Assembly: GCA_947481755.1 (NCBI GenBank)
Contig: CANKHS010000062.1
Coordinates: forward strand, 1-7,428
Source: Actinomycetota bacterium
Lineage (GTDB): Bacteria; Actinomycetota; Thermoleophilia; Gaiellales; F1-60-MAGs149
Direction of reading: 5' to 3'
Length of the DNA stretch: 7,428 nt
The position numbers and the translations under genes are program-made. Below, piece after piece: positions 1 to 5,946 of this stretch. Within the stretch, counting starts at the first letter, position 1, and each line of letters opens with the position of its first letter. The notes under the pieces are model-generated. The model had not been told where the DNA came from. It saw nothing but the letters and a program-made list of their open reading frames with translations, and searched no databases.

Positions 1-410
1 CCAACCTCGGCCTCGTGGTCGTCGTGGCCGACGAGCGCGTTGCGACCTCGCAGGCGCGTGCCGCGCTCTCGACCGACGTCCCCCGCAGTAGCGCCGTCTG
101 GAATATCCAACATGCCGCGCTGCTCGTGCATGCGCTGCATACCGGCTCGCTCGAGGATCTCTCCGTCGCGCTCACCGATCGCCTGCACCAAGACGCCCGT
201 GAGCCACTGATGCCAACGTTCGCCGCACTGCGTCACCGCACCGCCGAACTCGGTGCGCTCGGCGTCACGCTGTCAGGTGCCGGACCGTCCGTGCTGATCT
301 GGTGTGCAGCCGACGCGGCAGAGCAGGTCGCCGAGTCGATCCGTGCGGTTGTCCCGACGGCGACCGTGCATGCCGTGCGACCGGAATCGTCCGGTCTCGT
401 CGCCAGCTAG
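1..410 (+). CDS. thrB: Homoserine kinase, C-terminal part (5' end outside window)
   Basis: Homoserine kinase is a cytoplasmic GHMP-family kinase that phosphorylates L-homoserine with ATP to O-phosphohomoserine, the substrate of threonine synthase. The reading frame is open from base 3 and ends at TAG 408-410, so about 135 C-terminal residues are present; the N-terminal ATP-binding part lies upstream. Seen in the sequence: 'VWNIQHAALLVHAL', matching the family's 'N.QRAALLV.AL' helix; 'LTDRLHQDAREPLMP', matching the conserved 'DRLHQ..R..L.P' segment; and 'LGVTLSGAGPSVLIW' (GAGPS at 276-290), the third GHMP glycine motif near the phosphate-binding site. In many actinobacteria thrB follows thrC, which would lie upstream here. 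The downstream gene lipA is convergent, 35 bp away. The GTG at 15 is an internal valine codon, not a start. Confidence 0.93.
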   Translation, partial: NLGLVVVVADERVATSQARAALSTDVPRSSAVWNIQHAALLVHALHTGSLEDLSVALTDRLHQDAREPLMPTFAALRHRTAELGALGVTLSGAGPSVLIWCAADAAEQVAESIRAVVPTATVHAVRPESSGLVAS

Positions 411-416
411 GCAGCA

Positions 417-431
417 AAGGGCCAACCCCTT
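417..431. terminator. Weak stem-loop between convergent thrB and lipA
   Basis: AAGGG (417-421) and CCCTT (427-431) form a 5-bp inverted repeat with a 5-nt loop inside the 35-bp gap between two converging genes. The position suits a bidirectional terminator, but the stem is short and neither strand has a clear T-run after it. It is called mainly on context. Confidence 0.25.
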
Positions 432-445
432 CGGTCGCGCATACC

Positions 446-1372
446 TTAGTACGCCACGACGCGACTGCCGCCCTCGGCGGCGAGTCGCTGCTCTTCGGCG
501 CGATAGGACGAGCGCACGAGCGGGCCCGCGAAGACGCTGCCGAAGCCGAGTTCCATGCCTGCCTCGCGGAAGCGCCGGAAAGAATCGAGTGGGACCCAGC
601 GATCGAGCGGTAGGTGCTTCTCCGTCGGCTGCAGGTACTGGCCGATCGTGACGACGTCGACGTCGTGCGCGCGTAGATCGCGCAGCGTCTCGATCACCTC
701 GTCGTCCGTCTCGCCCATGCCAACGATGATGCCGCTCTTCGTCAGCAGCGGACCACGCTCGGGAAAGTTCTCGGCCCACAACTCCTTGGCGCGCTGAAGG
801 ATGTGCAGGGCGCGGTCGTAGTCGCCCTTGATGCGCACCTTCGGCTGGATCCGTCGAACGGTCTCGATGTTGTGGTTGTAGACGTGCGGCTCGGCCTCGA
901 GCACCGTCAACATCCCCTGGTCCTCGTCGCCCAGGAAGTCGGGCACGAGCACCTCGACCTGCAACTCCGGGTTGCGACGACGTAACGCGCGGATCGTCTG
1001 CGCCCAATGCCCCGCGCCGAGATCGGGCAGGTCGTCGCGATCGACGCTGGTGATGACGAGGTGGCGCAAGCCCATCCGCTCGGCCGCCGCAGCCAGCTTG
1101 GCCGGCTCGAGAAGGTCGACCTCCTCGCCGCGCTTGGCGCTATTGACCGCGCAGTAGCGGCAGGCTCGCGTGCAGGTGTCGCCGAGGATTTGAAACGTGG
1201 CGGTACCTCGACCCCAGCACTCACCGATGTTCGGACAGCCAGCCTCTTCGCAGACCGTCGTCAGGCCGTTCTCGCGCACGATGCCGTTGAGTTCCTCAAA
1301 CCGCGAGCCAGGGCTGGCCGCGCGTACGCGCATCCAATCGGGACGCGTCTTGGCCTCTGGGCCCCAGGGCAC
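446..1372 (-). CDS. lipA: Lipoyl synthase LipA
   Basis: LipA is a radical SAM enzyme that inserts two sulfur atoms into protein-bound octanoyl groups, giving the lipoyl cofactor of 2-oxoacid dehydrogenases and the glycine cleavage H protein. The 308-residue product is normal length. It has both cluster motifs: CX4CX5C at C41, C46 and C52 (auxiliary, sulfur-donating 4Fe-4S cluster) and CX3CX2C at C67, C71 and C74 (radical SAM cluster, in 'CTRACRYC'). The C-terminal RSSY motif at 287-290 supplies the serine ligand of the auxiliary cluster. 'VITSVDRDDLPDLG' and 'YNHNIETV' are also typical. The start is GTG at 1372-1370, 1 nt after the stop of the VOC gene, with GAGAGG upstream as Shine-Dalgarno and the usual 'RPDWMRVR' N-terminus in frame. 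It is the last gene of the operon and acts on the product of LipB two genes upstream. Confidence 0.98.
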   Translation of the reverse strand: MPWGPEAKTRPDWMRVRAASPGSRFEELNGIVRENGLTTVCEEAGCPNIGECWGRGTATFQILGDTCTRACRYCAVNSAKRGEEVDLLEPAKLAAAAERMGLRHLVITSVDRDDLPDLGAGHWAQTIRALRRRNPELQVEVLVPDFLGDEDQGMLTVLEAEPHVYNHNIETVRRIQPKVRIKGDYDRALHILQRAKELWAENFPERGPLLTKSGIIVGMGETDDEVIETLRDLRAHDVDVVTIGQYLQPTEKHLPLDRWVPLDSFRRFREAGMELGFGSVFAGPLVRSSYRAEEQRLAAEGGSRVVAY

Positions 1373-1373
1373 G

Positions 1374-1733
1374 CTATGCCTCTCGAAGCTCGTAGAGGAC
1401 GCCGTCGGGGTCCGCGAGGCCCGTCACGCGCTTGCCGTTCGGCAGCTCGTTGACGTCGTCAAGGAACGGCGCATCGCGCTCGGTGAGGTCCGCGAAGGTG
1501 GCATCAAAGTCGTCCACCATGATCGTGATGTAGAGCCCAGCCTCGGCCAGCCACGTCTTGCCGAGCTTGCGCTGTTTGGCGCCGCCCTCGACGGTTACGA
1601 CCAGCTGGTCACGCGTGGCAGTAAAGCCCAGCTCGGTGACGTCCGAGAGCACGCAACCGAGACGGTTCTCGTAGAAATCGCTCGAGCGCGCGAGGTCGCT
1701 GGCAAAGACGGTAAAGCGATAGCCGGTGATCAT
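1374..1733 (-). CDS. Small VOC-fold (glyoxalase/bleomycin-resistance-like) protein
   Basis: This 119-residue protein has the vicinal oxygen chelate layout: a first beta-alpha unit 'YRFTVFASDLARSSDFYENRLG' (5-26; family pattern 'D..rS..FY...LG'), a second module from about residue 66 ('LYITIMVDDFDATFADL'), and the closing motif 'DPDGVLYEL' (108-116). E115 matches the usual last metal-ligand Glu. Residues where metal-dependent glyoxalases carry His look different: R6/F7 in the first strand and Y68/I69 in the second module. A standard metal site may therefore be missing, and the protein may bind a ligand without catalysis. ATG at 1733 was chosen because it overlaps the lipB stop as ATGA and starts at the fold boundary; the frame stays open to 1937, but that extension reads as low-complexity antisense of lipB. 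Its substrate is unknown. The position between lipB and lipA implies co-expression, not necessarily a role in lipoylation. Confidence 0.87.
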   Translation of the reverse strand: MITGYRFTVFASDLARSSDFYENRLGCVLSDVTELGFTATRDQLVVTVEGGAKQRKLGKTWLAEAGLYITIMVDDFDATFADLTERDAPFLDDVNELPNGKRVTGLADPDGVLYELREA

Positions 1734-2410
1734 GCGGGCAGTGGCTCCCAGGTGTGGTTGAGACGCTCGCCCAGGCGGGCGAGGAGCGCAATAGTAGCTT
1801 CGGCGCGGTCGATCGAACGGCCGGCCTCGATCGACGCGGTCGTGTAGCGCGACGACTGCAAACCGCAGCCGACAAAGAGGTCGAAAGGCTCGAGGTCGCA
1901 GTCGACGTTGAGGGCAAAGCCGTGCGTCGAAATCCACGAGGCGACGTGCACGCCAATCGAGGCGATCTTGCGATCTTCGACCCAGACTCCCGTGTGTTCT
2001 TCGCCCTCGCGCGCCTCGGCCTCGATGCCGAGATCGCCGAGCGCATCGATCATCGCGCCTTCGAGCAACTCAACGTAGCGACGCAAATCGCGACCCATCG
2101 GTGCCAGGTCGAGCACGGGGTAGCCGACCAGCTGGCCGGGGCCGTGATACGTCGCCTTGCCACCACGCGCAACCTCGACGATCGGAATCCCGCGCTGCTC
2201 CAGCATCGCTGGATGTGGAATCTCCTCGGCCACGTCCGTGCGCGTACCGAGCGTCACGACAGGCTCGTGTTCGAGCAGCATCAGCGTGTCGGGAACCGCC
2301 TGCTGCGAGCGTGCGCCCGCGAGGTTCTCCATCATCGCGAGCGCCTCTGCGTAGGGCGTCAGGCCGGGCAGGTCGATCAGATAGGCCGCACTGGCCACCG
2401 GCGTGCTCAC
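1730..2410 (-). CDS. lipB: Octanoyltransferase LipB (lipoyl(octanoyl) transferase)
   Basis: LipB transfers octanoate from octanoyl-acyl carrier protein to the target lysine of lipoyl domains, the first committed step of endogenous lipoate synthesis. The 226-residue product has all family blocks: 'LLEHEPVVTLGTRTD' (45-59), 'RGGKATYHGPGQLVGYPVLD' (82-101, with H89), 'KIASIGVHV' with catalytic Lys148, and 'STHGFALNVDCDLEPF' followed by 'VGCGL' with the acyl-accepting Cys182. Lys and Cys form the known catalytic dyad. The start is GTG at 2410-2408, overlapping the E2 stop as GTGA; a good Shine-Dalgarno (GAGGAGG at 2427-2421) lies 10 nt upstream inside the end of the E2 gene. The stop overlaps the VOC gene start as ATGA. 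Translation is probably coupled at both ends. The E2 made just upstream is a likely acceptor substrate. Confidence 0.98.
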   Translation of the reverse strand: MSTPVASAAYLIDLPGLTPYAEALAMMENLAGARSQQAVPDTLMLLEHEPVVTLGTRTDVAEEIPHPAMLEQRGIPIVEVARGGKATYHGPGQLVGYPVLDLAPMGRDLRRYVELLEGAMIDALGDLGIEAEAREGEEHTGVWVEDRKIASIGVHVASWISTHGFALNVDCDLEPFDLFVGCGLQSSRYTTASIEAGRSIDRAEATIALLARLGERLNHTWEPLPA

Positions 2411-3843
2411 GCCCCGTACGCCTCCTCGTCCCAGGTCTGCAGGTTCGTGCGGATCTGAGCCATGAACTGCGACGCGTACGCACCATCAACGAGTCGATGG
2501 TCGTAGCTGATCGAGAGGTACATCATCGGGCGAATCGCGATTGCCTCGGAACCGTCGGGACCCTCAACCACCATCGGGCGGCGGACGATCGCACCCGTAT
2601 CGAGGATGCCAACTTGGCCAACAGGCAGGATCGGCGTGCCGTAGAGCGAGCCGAAGACGCCCGGATTGGTGATCGTAAACGTGCCGCCCGTGAGGTCATC
2701 GATCGTCAGCTTCTTCGAGCGACCACGAACCGCAAGGTCGGCCACAGCCTGGGCCAAGCCGAGCAGGTTGAGTGTCTCGGCGTTCTTGATGGCGGGCACC
2801 ATCAGGCCCTTGCCGTCATCGACCGAGACAGCCATGCCAAGGTTGACGTAGCGCTTGATGATGGCGTCGTTTTCGCGGATCTCCGCGTTCATCCACGGCC
2901 ACGCAGCCATCGCTTCGACGGTCGCGCGCATGATGAACGGAAGGAACGAGAGGCTGACGCCGTAGTCGCTCTTGAACTTCGGCTTGAGCCGATTGCGGAT
3001 GTCCGTGACGCGACCGAGGTCGACCTCCCAGACCTGCGTGACATGCGCGGCAGTCTCGATCGACTCGCGCATGTGCTTGGCTGTCACCTGGCGGACACGG
3101 GAGAAGGTGTAGATCTCCTCGCCGTTGCCAGCGGGAGCCGCGGCGACTGCTGCGGCGGGAACGGCAGGCGTTGGTGCGGCAGCGGGCGGTGCGGCGACAG
3201 GAGGAGTCGCAACCGGTGCGGCCGCTGCGGGCGGAACAACTGCCGTTGGCTCGGACATCGGCGCGGCGTACCCACCACCGCTGGCGCGCGCGGCAAGGAA
3301 GTTCTCAACGTCCTTCTTCGTAACGCGTCCACCCCGACCGGTGCCAGCGATCTGAGCGATGTCAAGCTGATGCTCGGCGACCATGCGGGCGACAACAGGC
3401 GACACGAAGGCGCGATCTTCGCCACTCGTCGGCAGCTGCGAGACAGGCTCTGGCGCAGCAGCGACAGCCGCAACGGGGGCAGCAGCGACGGGAGCAGCCG
3501 CCACAGGAGCAGCCGCGACGGGAGCAGCCGCGACGGGCGCAGCAACCTCTGCAGGAGGTGCAGCAACCGGGGCTGCGGACGGTGTGGCGGAGAGATCGGT
3601 CGAAAGCACAGCGATGCGCGTGCCAACGTCGACCGTCACGCCCTCGGCGACCAGCAGCTCCATCACAACGCCAGCACTGGGCGATGGCACCTCGGTATCG
3701 ACCTTGTCTGTCGAGATCTCAACGATCGTCTCGTCGGCCTGAACGGTGTCGCCGACCTGCTTGAGCCAGCGGCTAATCGTTCCTTCGGTCACACTCGACC
3801 CCATTTGGGGCATTACCACGTCCACATTGCTCGCGACTGCCAT
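2407..3843 (-). CDS. Dihydrolipoamide acyltransferase, E2 of a 2-oxoacid dehydrogenase complex
   Basis: E2 forms the core of a 2-oxoacid dehydrogenase complex and passes the acyl group from lipoyl-lysine to coenzyme A. The 478 residues show, in order: one lipoyl domain (about 7-81) with lipoylation site Lys47 in 'STDKVDTEV'; a flexible Ala/Pro/Val linker (about 86-133) with AAAPV repeats; a peripheral subunit-binding domain (about 146-183, 'SPVVARMVAEH', 'GTGRGGRVTKKDV') that docks E1 or E3; a second Ala/Pro linker (about 193-238); and the catalytic acetyltransferase-like domain (about 245-475) ending in 'YDHRLVDG' with catalytic His449 and Asp453. ATG 3843 has a strong Shine-Dalgarno. Substrate (pyruvate, 2-oxoglutarate or branched-chain 2-oxoacid) cannot be fixed from the sequence, so sucB, dlaT and bkdC remain possible and no symbol is given. 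E1 and E3 are not in this window. It is first in an operon with lipB and lipA. Confidence 0.95.
   Translation of the reverse strand: MAVASNVDVVMPQMGSSVTEGTISRWLKQVGDTVQADETIVEISTDKVDTEVPSPSAGVVMELLVAEGVTVDVGTRIAVLSTDLSATPSAAPVAAPPAEVAAPVAAAPVAAAPVAAAPVAAAPVAAVAAAPEPVSQLPTSGEDRAFVSPVVARMVAEHQLDIAQIAGTGRGGRVTKKDVENFLAARASGGGYAAPMSEPTAVVPPAAAAPVATPPVAAPPAAAPTPAVPAAAVAAAPAGNGEEIYTFSRVRQVTAKHMRESIETAAHVTQVWEVDLGRVTDIRNRLKPKFKSDYGVSLSFLPFIMRATVEAMAAWPWMNAEIRENDAIIKRYVNLGMAVSVDDGKGLMVPAIKNAETLNLLGLAQAVADLAVRGRSKKLTIDDLTGGTFTITNPGVFGSLYGTPILPVGQVGILDTGAIVRRPMVVEGPDGSEAIAIRPMMYLSISYDHRLVDGAYASQFMAQIRTNLQTWDEEAYGA
3479..3538 (-). repeat. 15-bp tandem repeat, four units, encoding AAAPV-type linker
   Basis: Four consecutive 15-bp units (3479-3493, 3494-3508, 3509-3523, 3524-3538) read GCAGCCGCGACGGGA on the plus strand with one to three differences each. 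On the coding strand they encode Ala-Pro-Val-Ala-Ala-type pentapeptides in the first E2 linker. The last two units are identical except for the final base. Such repeats can change copy number by slippage, altering the reach of the swinging lipoyl domain. Confidence 0.9.
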
Positions 3844-3930
3844 CGCAGGACCTCCCTGAGGGTCATTGCGTTATTAGGTCGAACCCTAGCGCGGACGGCT
3901 GACCCGTGGTGCCCCGCGCCGGTGCATGAT
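3844..3930. promoter_or_regulatory. Divergent intergenic region between E2 operon and ABC exporter operon
   Basis: This 87-bp gap separates two outward-facing operons, so it should hold both promoters. It is somewhat AT-richer near 3865-3885 than the flanking genes. On the minus strand TAATAA (3876-3871) could be part of a -10 element for the E2 operon, but no convincing -35 sits 16-18 bp upstream. No clear promoter was found for the plus strand, and no obvious operator palindrome. The promoter role rests on gene orientation. Confidence 0.4.
3851..3857 (-). promoter_or_regulatory. Strong Shine-Dalgarno for the E2 gene
   Basis: On the minus strand AGGGAGG lies 7 nt before ATG 3843-3841. This is close to the anti-Shine-Dalgarno complement at good spacing, and it fixes the E2 start. 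Confidence 0.85.
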
Positions 3931-4830
3931 GTGTCTGTGGAACCGATTATCAGCCTTCAGGGTGTCACAAAACGCTTTGGCGATCACGCTGCTCTAGGCG
4001 GTGTTGACCTCGAGGTGGGACCAGGCGAGATCCGTGGTTTTCTTGGTCCCAACGGTGCTGGCAAGACGACGGCAATGCGCATCATTGTTGGTTTGCTGCG
4101 TGCCGATGAGGGTACGGCAACGGTGTTGGGTGGCGACCCGTGGGGCGATCACGCAGTGCGAGCCGAGCTCGGCTATCTGCCCTCCGACCCGGGTCTCTAC
4201 GGACGCATGCGTGGCAACGAGCTGCTCGATCACTTCGCAGCGCTCTCCGGACGCGAGCCCGTGTTACGTGCTGCTGCTGTCGATCTTTTGCGTTTCTCGA
4301 ATGTCGACTTGGAGCGCCCCGTGCGCACGTACTCGAAGGGCATGCGCCAAAAACTCGGCGTCCTGCAGGCTGTCCAGCACGACCCCCAGTTGCTGATCCT
4401 CGACGAGCCCGGCGAGGGACTCGACCCGCTCGTGTTGAGTGGCCTCGTCGAGCTGTTGCGCGACCGCCGCGATGCGGGGCGCGCGATCCTCTTCTCGAGC
4501 CACGTGCTCGCCGAGGTCTCCGCTCTCTGCGATCGCGTGACGATGATTCGCGATGGTGCGATCGTGGGCGAGGGAACGATCGCCGAGCTCTCCTCTCAGC
4601 GTGCACGCACCGTGGTCCTCGAACTCGTCGACCCCGCGACCACGGTCGACCTGCCTGGCTGCGAACTGATCGACCGCACGGGCACGCGCGTCTCGCTGAA
4701 GCACCATGGCGACGTCGGGCCGCTGCTGCAGGCGCTCAGCCTGCTCGACCTACACGACGTACGCATCGAAGAGGTCTCGTTGGACGAGGTCTTTATGGAG
4801 TACTACCGCGACCACGAGGCGATGGCGTGA
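3931..4830 (+). CDS. ABC-2 type exporter, ATP-binding protein
   Basis: This is a cytoplasmic ATPase that powers the membrane partner encoded next. With GTG 3931 it has 299 residues. Motifs in order: Walker A 'GPNGAGKTT' (39-47), signature 'YSKGMRQKL' (134-142), Walker B 'LLILDEP' (154-160, catalytic Glu159), D-loop region 'EGLDPL' and H-loop 'SSHVL' with His191. The C-terminal ~90 residues form the extension seen in DrrA/CcmA/Nat-type exporters and end in 'VSLDEVFMEYY'. At the Q-loop position 'GYLPSDPGLY' has no Gln, and the usual 'DEPT' is 'DEPG'; both look like tolerated variation. In-frame GTG codons at 3922, 3931 and 3937 are all possible starts; none has a strong Shine-Dalgarno, and homology begins at 'PIISLQGVTKRFG'. 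The frame stays open upstream to 2101, but that part is antisense to E2 and lipB. Transported substrate unknown. Confidence 0.94.
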   Translation: MSVEPIISLQGVTKRFGDHAALGGVDLEVGPGEIRGFLGPNGAGKTTAMRIIVGLLRADEGTATVLGGDPWGDHAVRAELGYLPSDPGLYGRMRGNELLDHFAALSGREPVLRAAAVDLLRFSNVDLERPVRTYSKGMRQKLGVLQAVQHDPQLLILDEPGEGLDPLVLSGLVELLRDRRDAGRAILFSSHVLAEVSALCDRVTMIRDGAIVGEGTIAELSSQRARTVVLELVDPATTVDLPGCELIDRTGTRVSLKHHGDVGPLLQALSLLDLHDVRIEEVSLDEVFMEYYRDHEAMA

Positions 4831-5624
4831 ACCGCGCTCTGATCGTCCGTCTGATCCGCGAACAGCGTGTGCGACTGCCACTTGAGGTCGTGCTGATCGG
4901 CCTGTGGGGATTCTTGCTCGTCGCGGTCTTTGCCACGAGCGAGGTGTTTACAAAACAGATGGAGGCTCAGGCCGAACAATTTGGTGGCCTGCTCGACCTC
5001 ATCGGGCTCGACCCGCTTGCCCAGTGGGCTTCGATTGGCTTTCAACACCCGATCTTCCTGCTGGGTGGTGGCCTCTTCGCCGTCGGCCTGAGCATCCGTG
5101 CGATCGCAGGCGAGCTCGAGGCGGGCTCCCTCGCGCTGGCCCTTTCGCGCCCACTCGCCCGCCGCACGTGGTTTCTGTCGCACCTTGTCGTGCTGATCGT
5201 TGGCTGCGTGATCATCGGCGAGGCCTACGCGCTCGGCTGTCTCTTGGCGGTTGCACTAACCGACCCGATGGGCAACCTCATGTCGACCTCGATGCTGCTC
5301 GCGGGTCTGCAGTCGGCACTGCTCTTGCTGGCACTCGGCGGCATTGGCTTTGTGATCAGCGCGTTCTCGTCCGAGCGAGGCCGCGCACTGTCGTGGTCGG
5401 TCGGAGTGATCGTCGTGCTCTATGCCGGCAACTTCTTGCTGCCACTCTGGGGTCCGACGAAGGCCGCCGCCCAGCTATCGCCCTTCGCGTGGTTCAACCC
5501 GGCCCCGCTGTTGCAGCGCGGCACAGTGGCGTGGGGCGATGTCTTGGTGCTGCTGCTCTACGCAGCAATTCCGCTTAGCGTGGCTGCTTGGCAGTTCGCA
5601 CGGCGGGACCTCGCTGGGGGCTGA
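4827..5624 (+). CDS. ABC-2 type exporter, permease subunit
   Basis: This integral membrane partner of the preceding ATPase has 265 residues from GTG 4827, whose overlap with the ATPase stop (GTGA) indicates translational coupling. Six hydrophobic segments are visible at about 17-37, 75-94, 117-145, 156-180, 188-208 and 237-257. Between the second and third lies 'AGELEAGSLALALSRPLARR' (94-113), the cytoplasmic coupling-helix motif of ABC-2 permeases (E..G...L.L..P..R), which contacts the ATPase. The arrangement fits the NatB/DrrB-like half of an exporter with a homodimeric or paired permease. The frame is open upstream to 4140 in a different phase from the ATPase; that part is a shadow. The last 50 nt are overlapped by a gene on the opposite strand. 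Nothing here identifies the substrate, and no regulator gene is adjacent. Confidence 0.92.
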   Translation: MNRALIVRLIREQRVRLPLEVVLIGLWGFLLVAVFATSEVFTKQMEAQAEQFGGLLDLIGLDPLAQWASIGFQHPIFLLGGGLFAVGLSIRAIAGELEAGSLALALSRPLARRTWFLSHLVVLIVGCVIIGEAYALGCLLAVALTDPMGNLMSTSMLLAGLQSALLLLALGGIGFVISAFSSERGRALSWSVGVIVVLYAGNFLLPLWGPTKAAAQLSPFAWFNPAPLLQRGTVAWGDVLVLLLYAAIPLSVAAWQFARRDLAGG

Positions 5625-5838
5625 GTTCCGGCATGCGCTCGGGTCCGCGGCGATAGCGCGGACGGCCCGGGCCGGGTCGCCGAGGTCGTGGGTGGAGGCG
5701 GCTGCCACCACCACCGTCGTCGGACTCTTCGATGTCGTCGGCGTCCTTGCCCAACATCAGCCAGGCAACGAAACCAAACACGCCGAGGCCGAGCACCATG
5801 GGCACCGAGCCGACCAGGACGAAGATCCACGTTTCCAC
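5575..5838 (-). CDS. Small single-pass membrane protein, function unknown
   Basis: From GTG 5838-5836 this frame encodes 87 residues: a hydrophobic helix right after the start (about 4-29, 'WIFVLVGSVPMVLG' through 'GFVAWLMLG'), an acidic patch (32-41, 'DADDIEESDD'), four glycines (42-45) and an Arg/Pro-rich basic tail (47-87). The abrupt order of membrane, acidic and basic segments, together with the absence of any other plausible gene between 5625 and 5838, supports coding. The last 16 residues are read antisense to the 3' end of the permease gene (50-nt tail-to-tail overlap). The frame continues upstream of 5838, but that part is low-complexity and crosses the start of the divergent zinc-ribbon gene. 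Only a weak AGG precedes the start. I do not recognise the family. The C-terminus could be shorter in relatives if the stop has drifted. Confidence 0.62.
   Translation of the reverse strand: METWIFVLVGSVPMVLGLGVFGFVAWLMLGKDADDIEESDDGGGGSRLHPRPRRPGPGRPRYRRGPERMPELSPQRGPAVRTAKQPR
5643..5663. terminator. Perfect 7-bp stem-loop after the permease stop, possible terminator
   Basis: GTCCGCG (5643-5649) and CGCGGAC (5657-5663) are exact inverted repeats around a 7-nt loop, 18 nt past the permease stop codon, followed at once by the 10-bp palindrome GGCCCGGGCC (5664-5673). This is a plausible 3'-end structure for the exporter mRNA, but there is no T-run and it lies within the antisense small-protein gene, so it may instead reflect the Arg/Pro codons. 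Confidence 0.33.
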
Positions 5839-5946
5839 ATTGCGTAGCCTAGTCACATCTGACGACGCGCGTGTGGCACCCGTTCCGATCGGTGCATTGA
5901 CGGATGACCCGGGCCCGTCGCGGCCATTCCCGCGTACGCTGTCGGC
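5839..5946. promoter_or_regulatory. Divergent intergenic region between small membrane protein and zinc-ribbon genes
   Basis: This 108-bp gap lies between divergent genes and should contain both promoters. TTGACG at 5897-5902 on the plus strand resembles a -35 box, but nothing TATAAT-like lies 16-18 bp downstream. No clear Shine-Dalgarno precedes ATG 5947. Promoter content is inferred from orientation only. Confidence 0.3.

Noticed and set aside
651..666. Perfect 16-bp palindrome ACGACGTCGACGTCGT, possible operator.
   Set aside because: It lies inside lipA and encodes the alternating Asp-Val stretch 'DVDVV', whose GAC/GTC codons produce the palindrome.
1734..1937. Upstream extension of the VOC frame to an ATG at 1937 (187 residues).
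   Set aside because: The extra 68 residues are an Arg/Pro-rich antiphase reading of lipB, and the VOC fold begins at the ATG overlapping the lipB stop.
2101..3930. A plus-strand frame open for about 1.8 kb and continuous with the ABC ATPase, suggesting a 909-residue fusion protein.
   Set aside because: It is exactly antisense to E2 and lipB, is low-complexity and Arg/Asp/Ser-rich with no domain, and both opposite genes have complete catalytic motifs. Long antisense open frames are expected in high-GC codon usage.
4140..4826. N-terminal extension of the permease frame by 229 codons.
   Set aside because: It overlaps the ATPase gene in another phase, is Arg-rich and lacks domains; the GTG at 4827 with GTGA coupling is the natural start.
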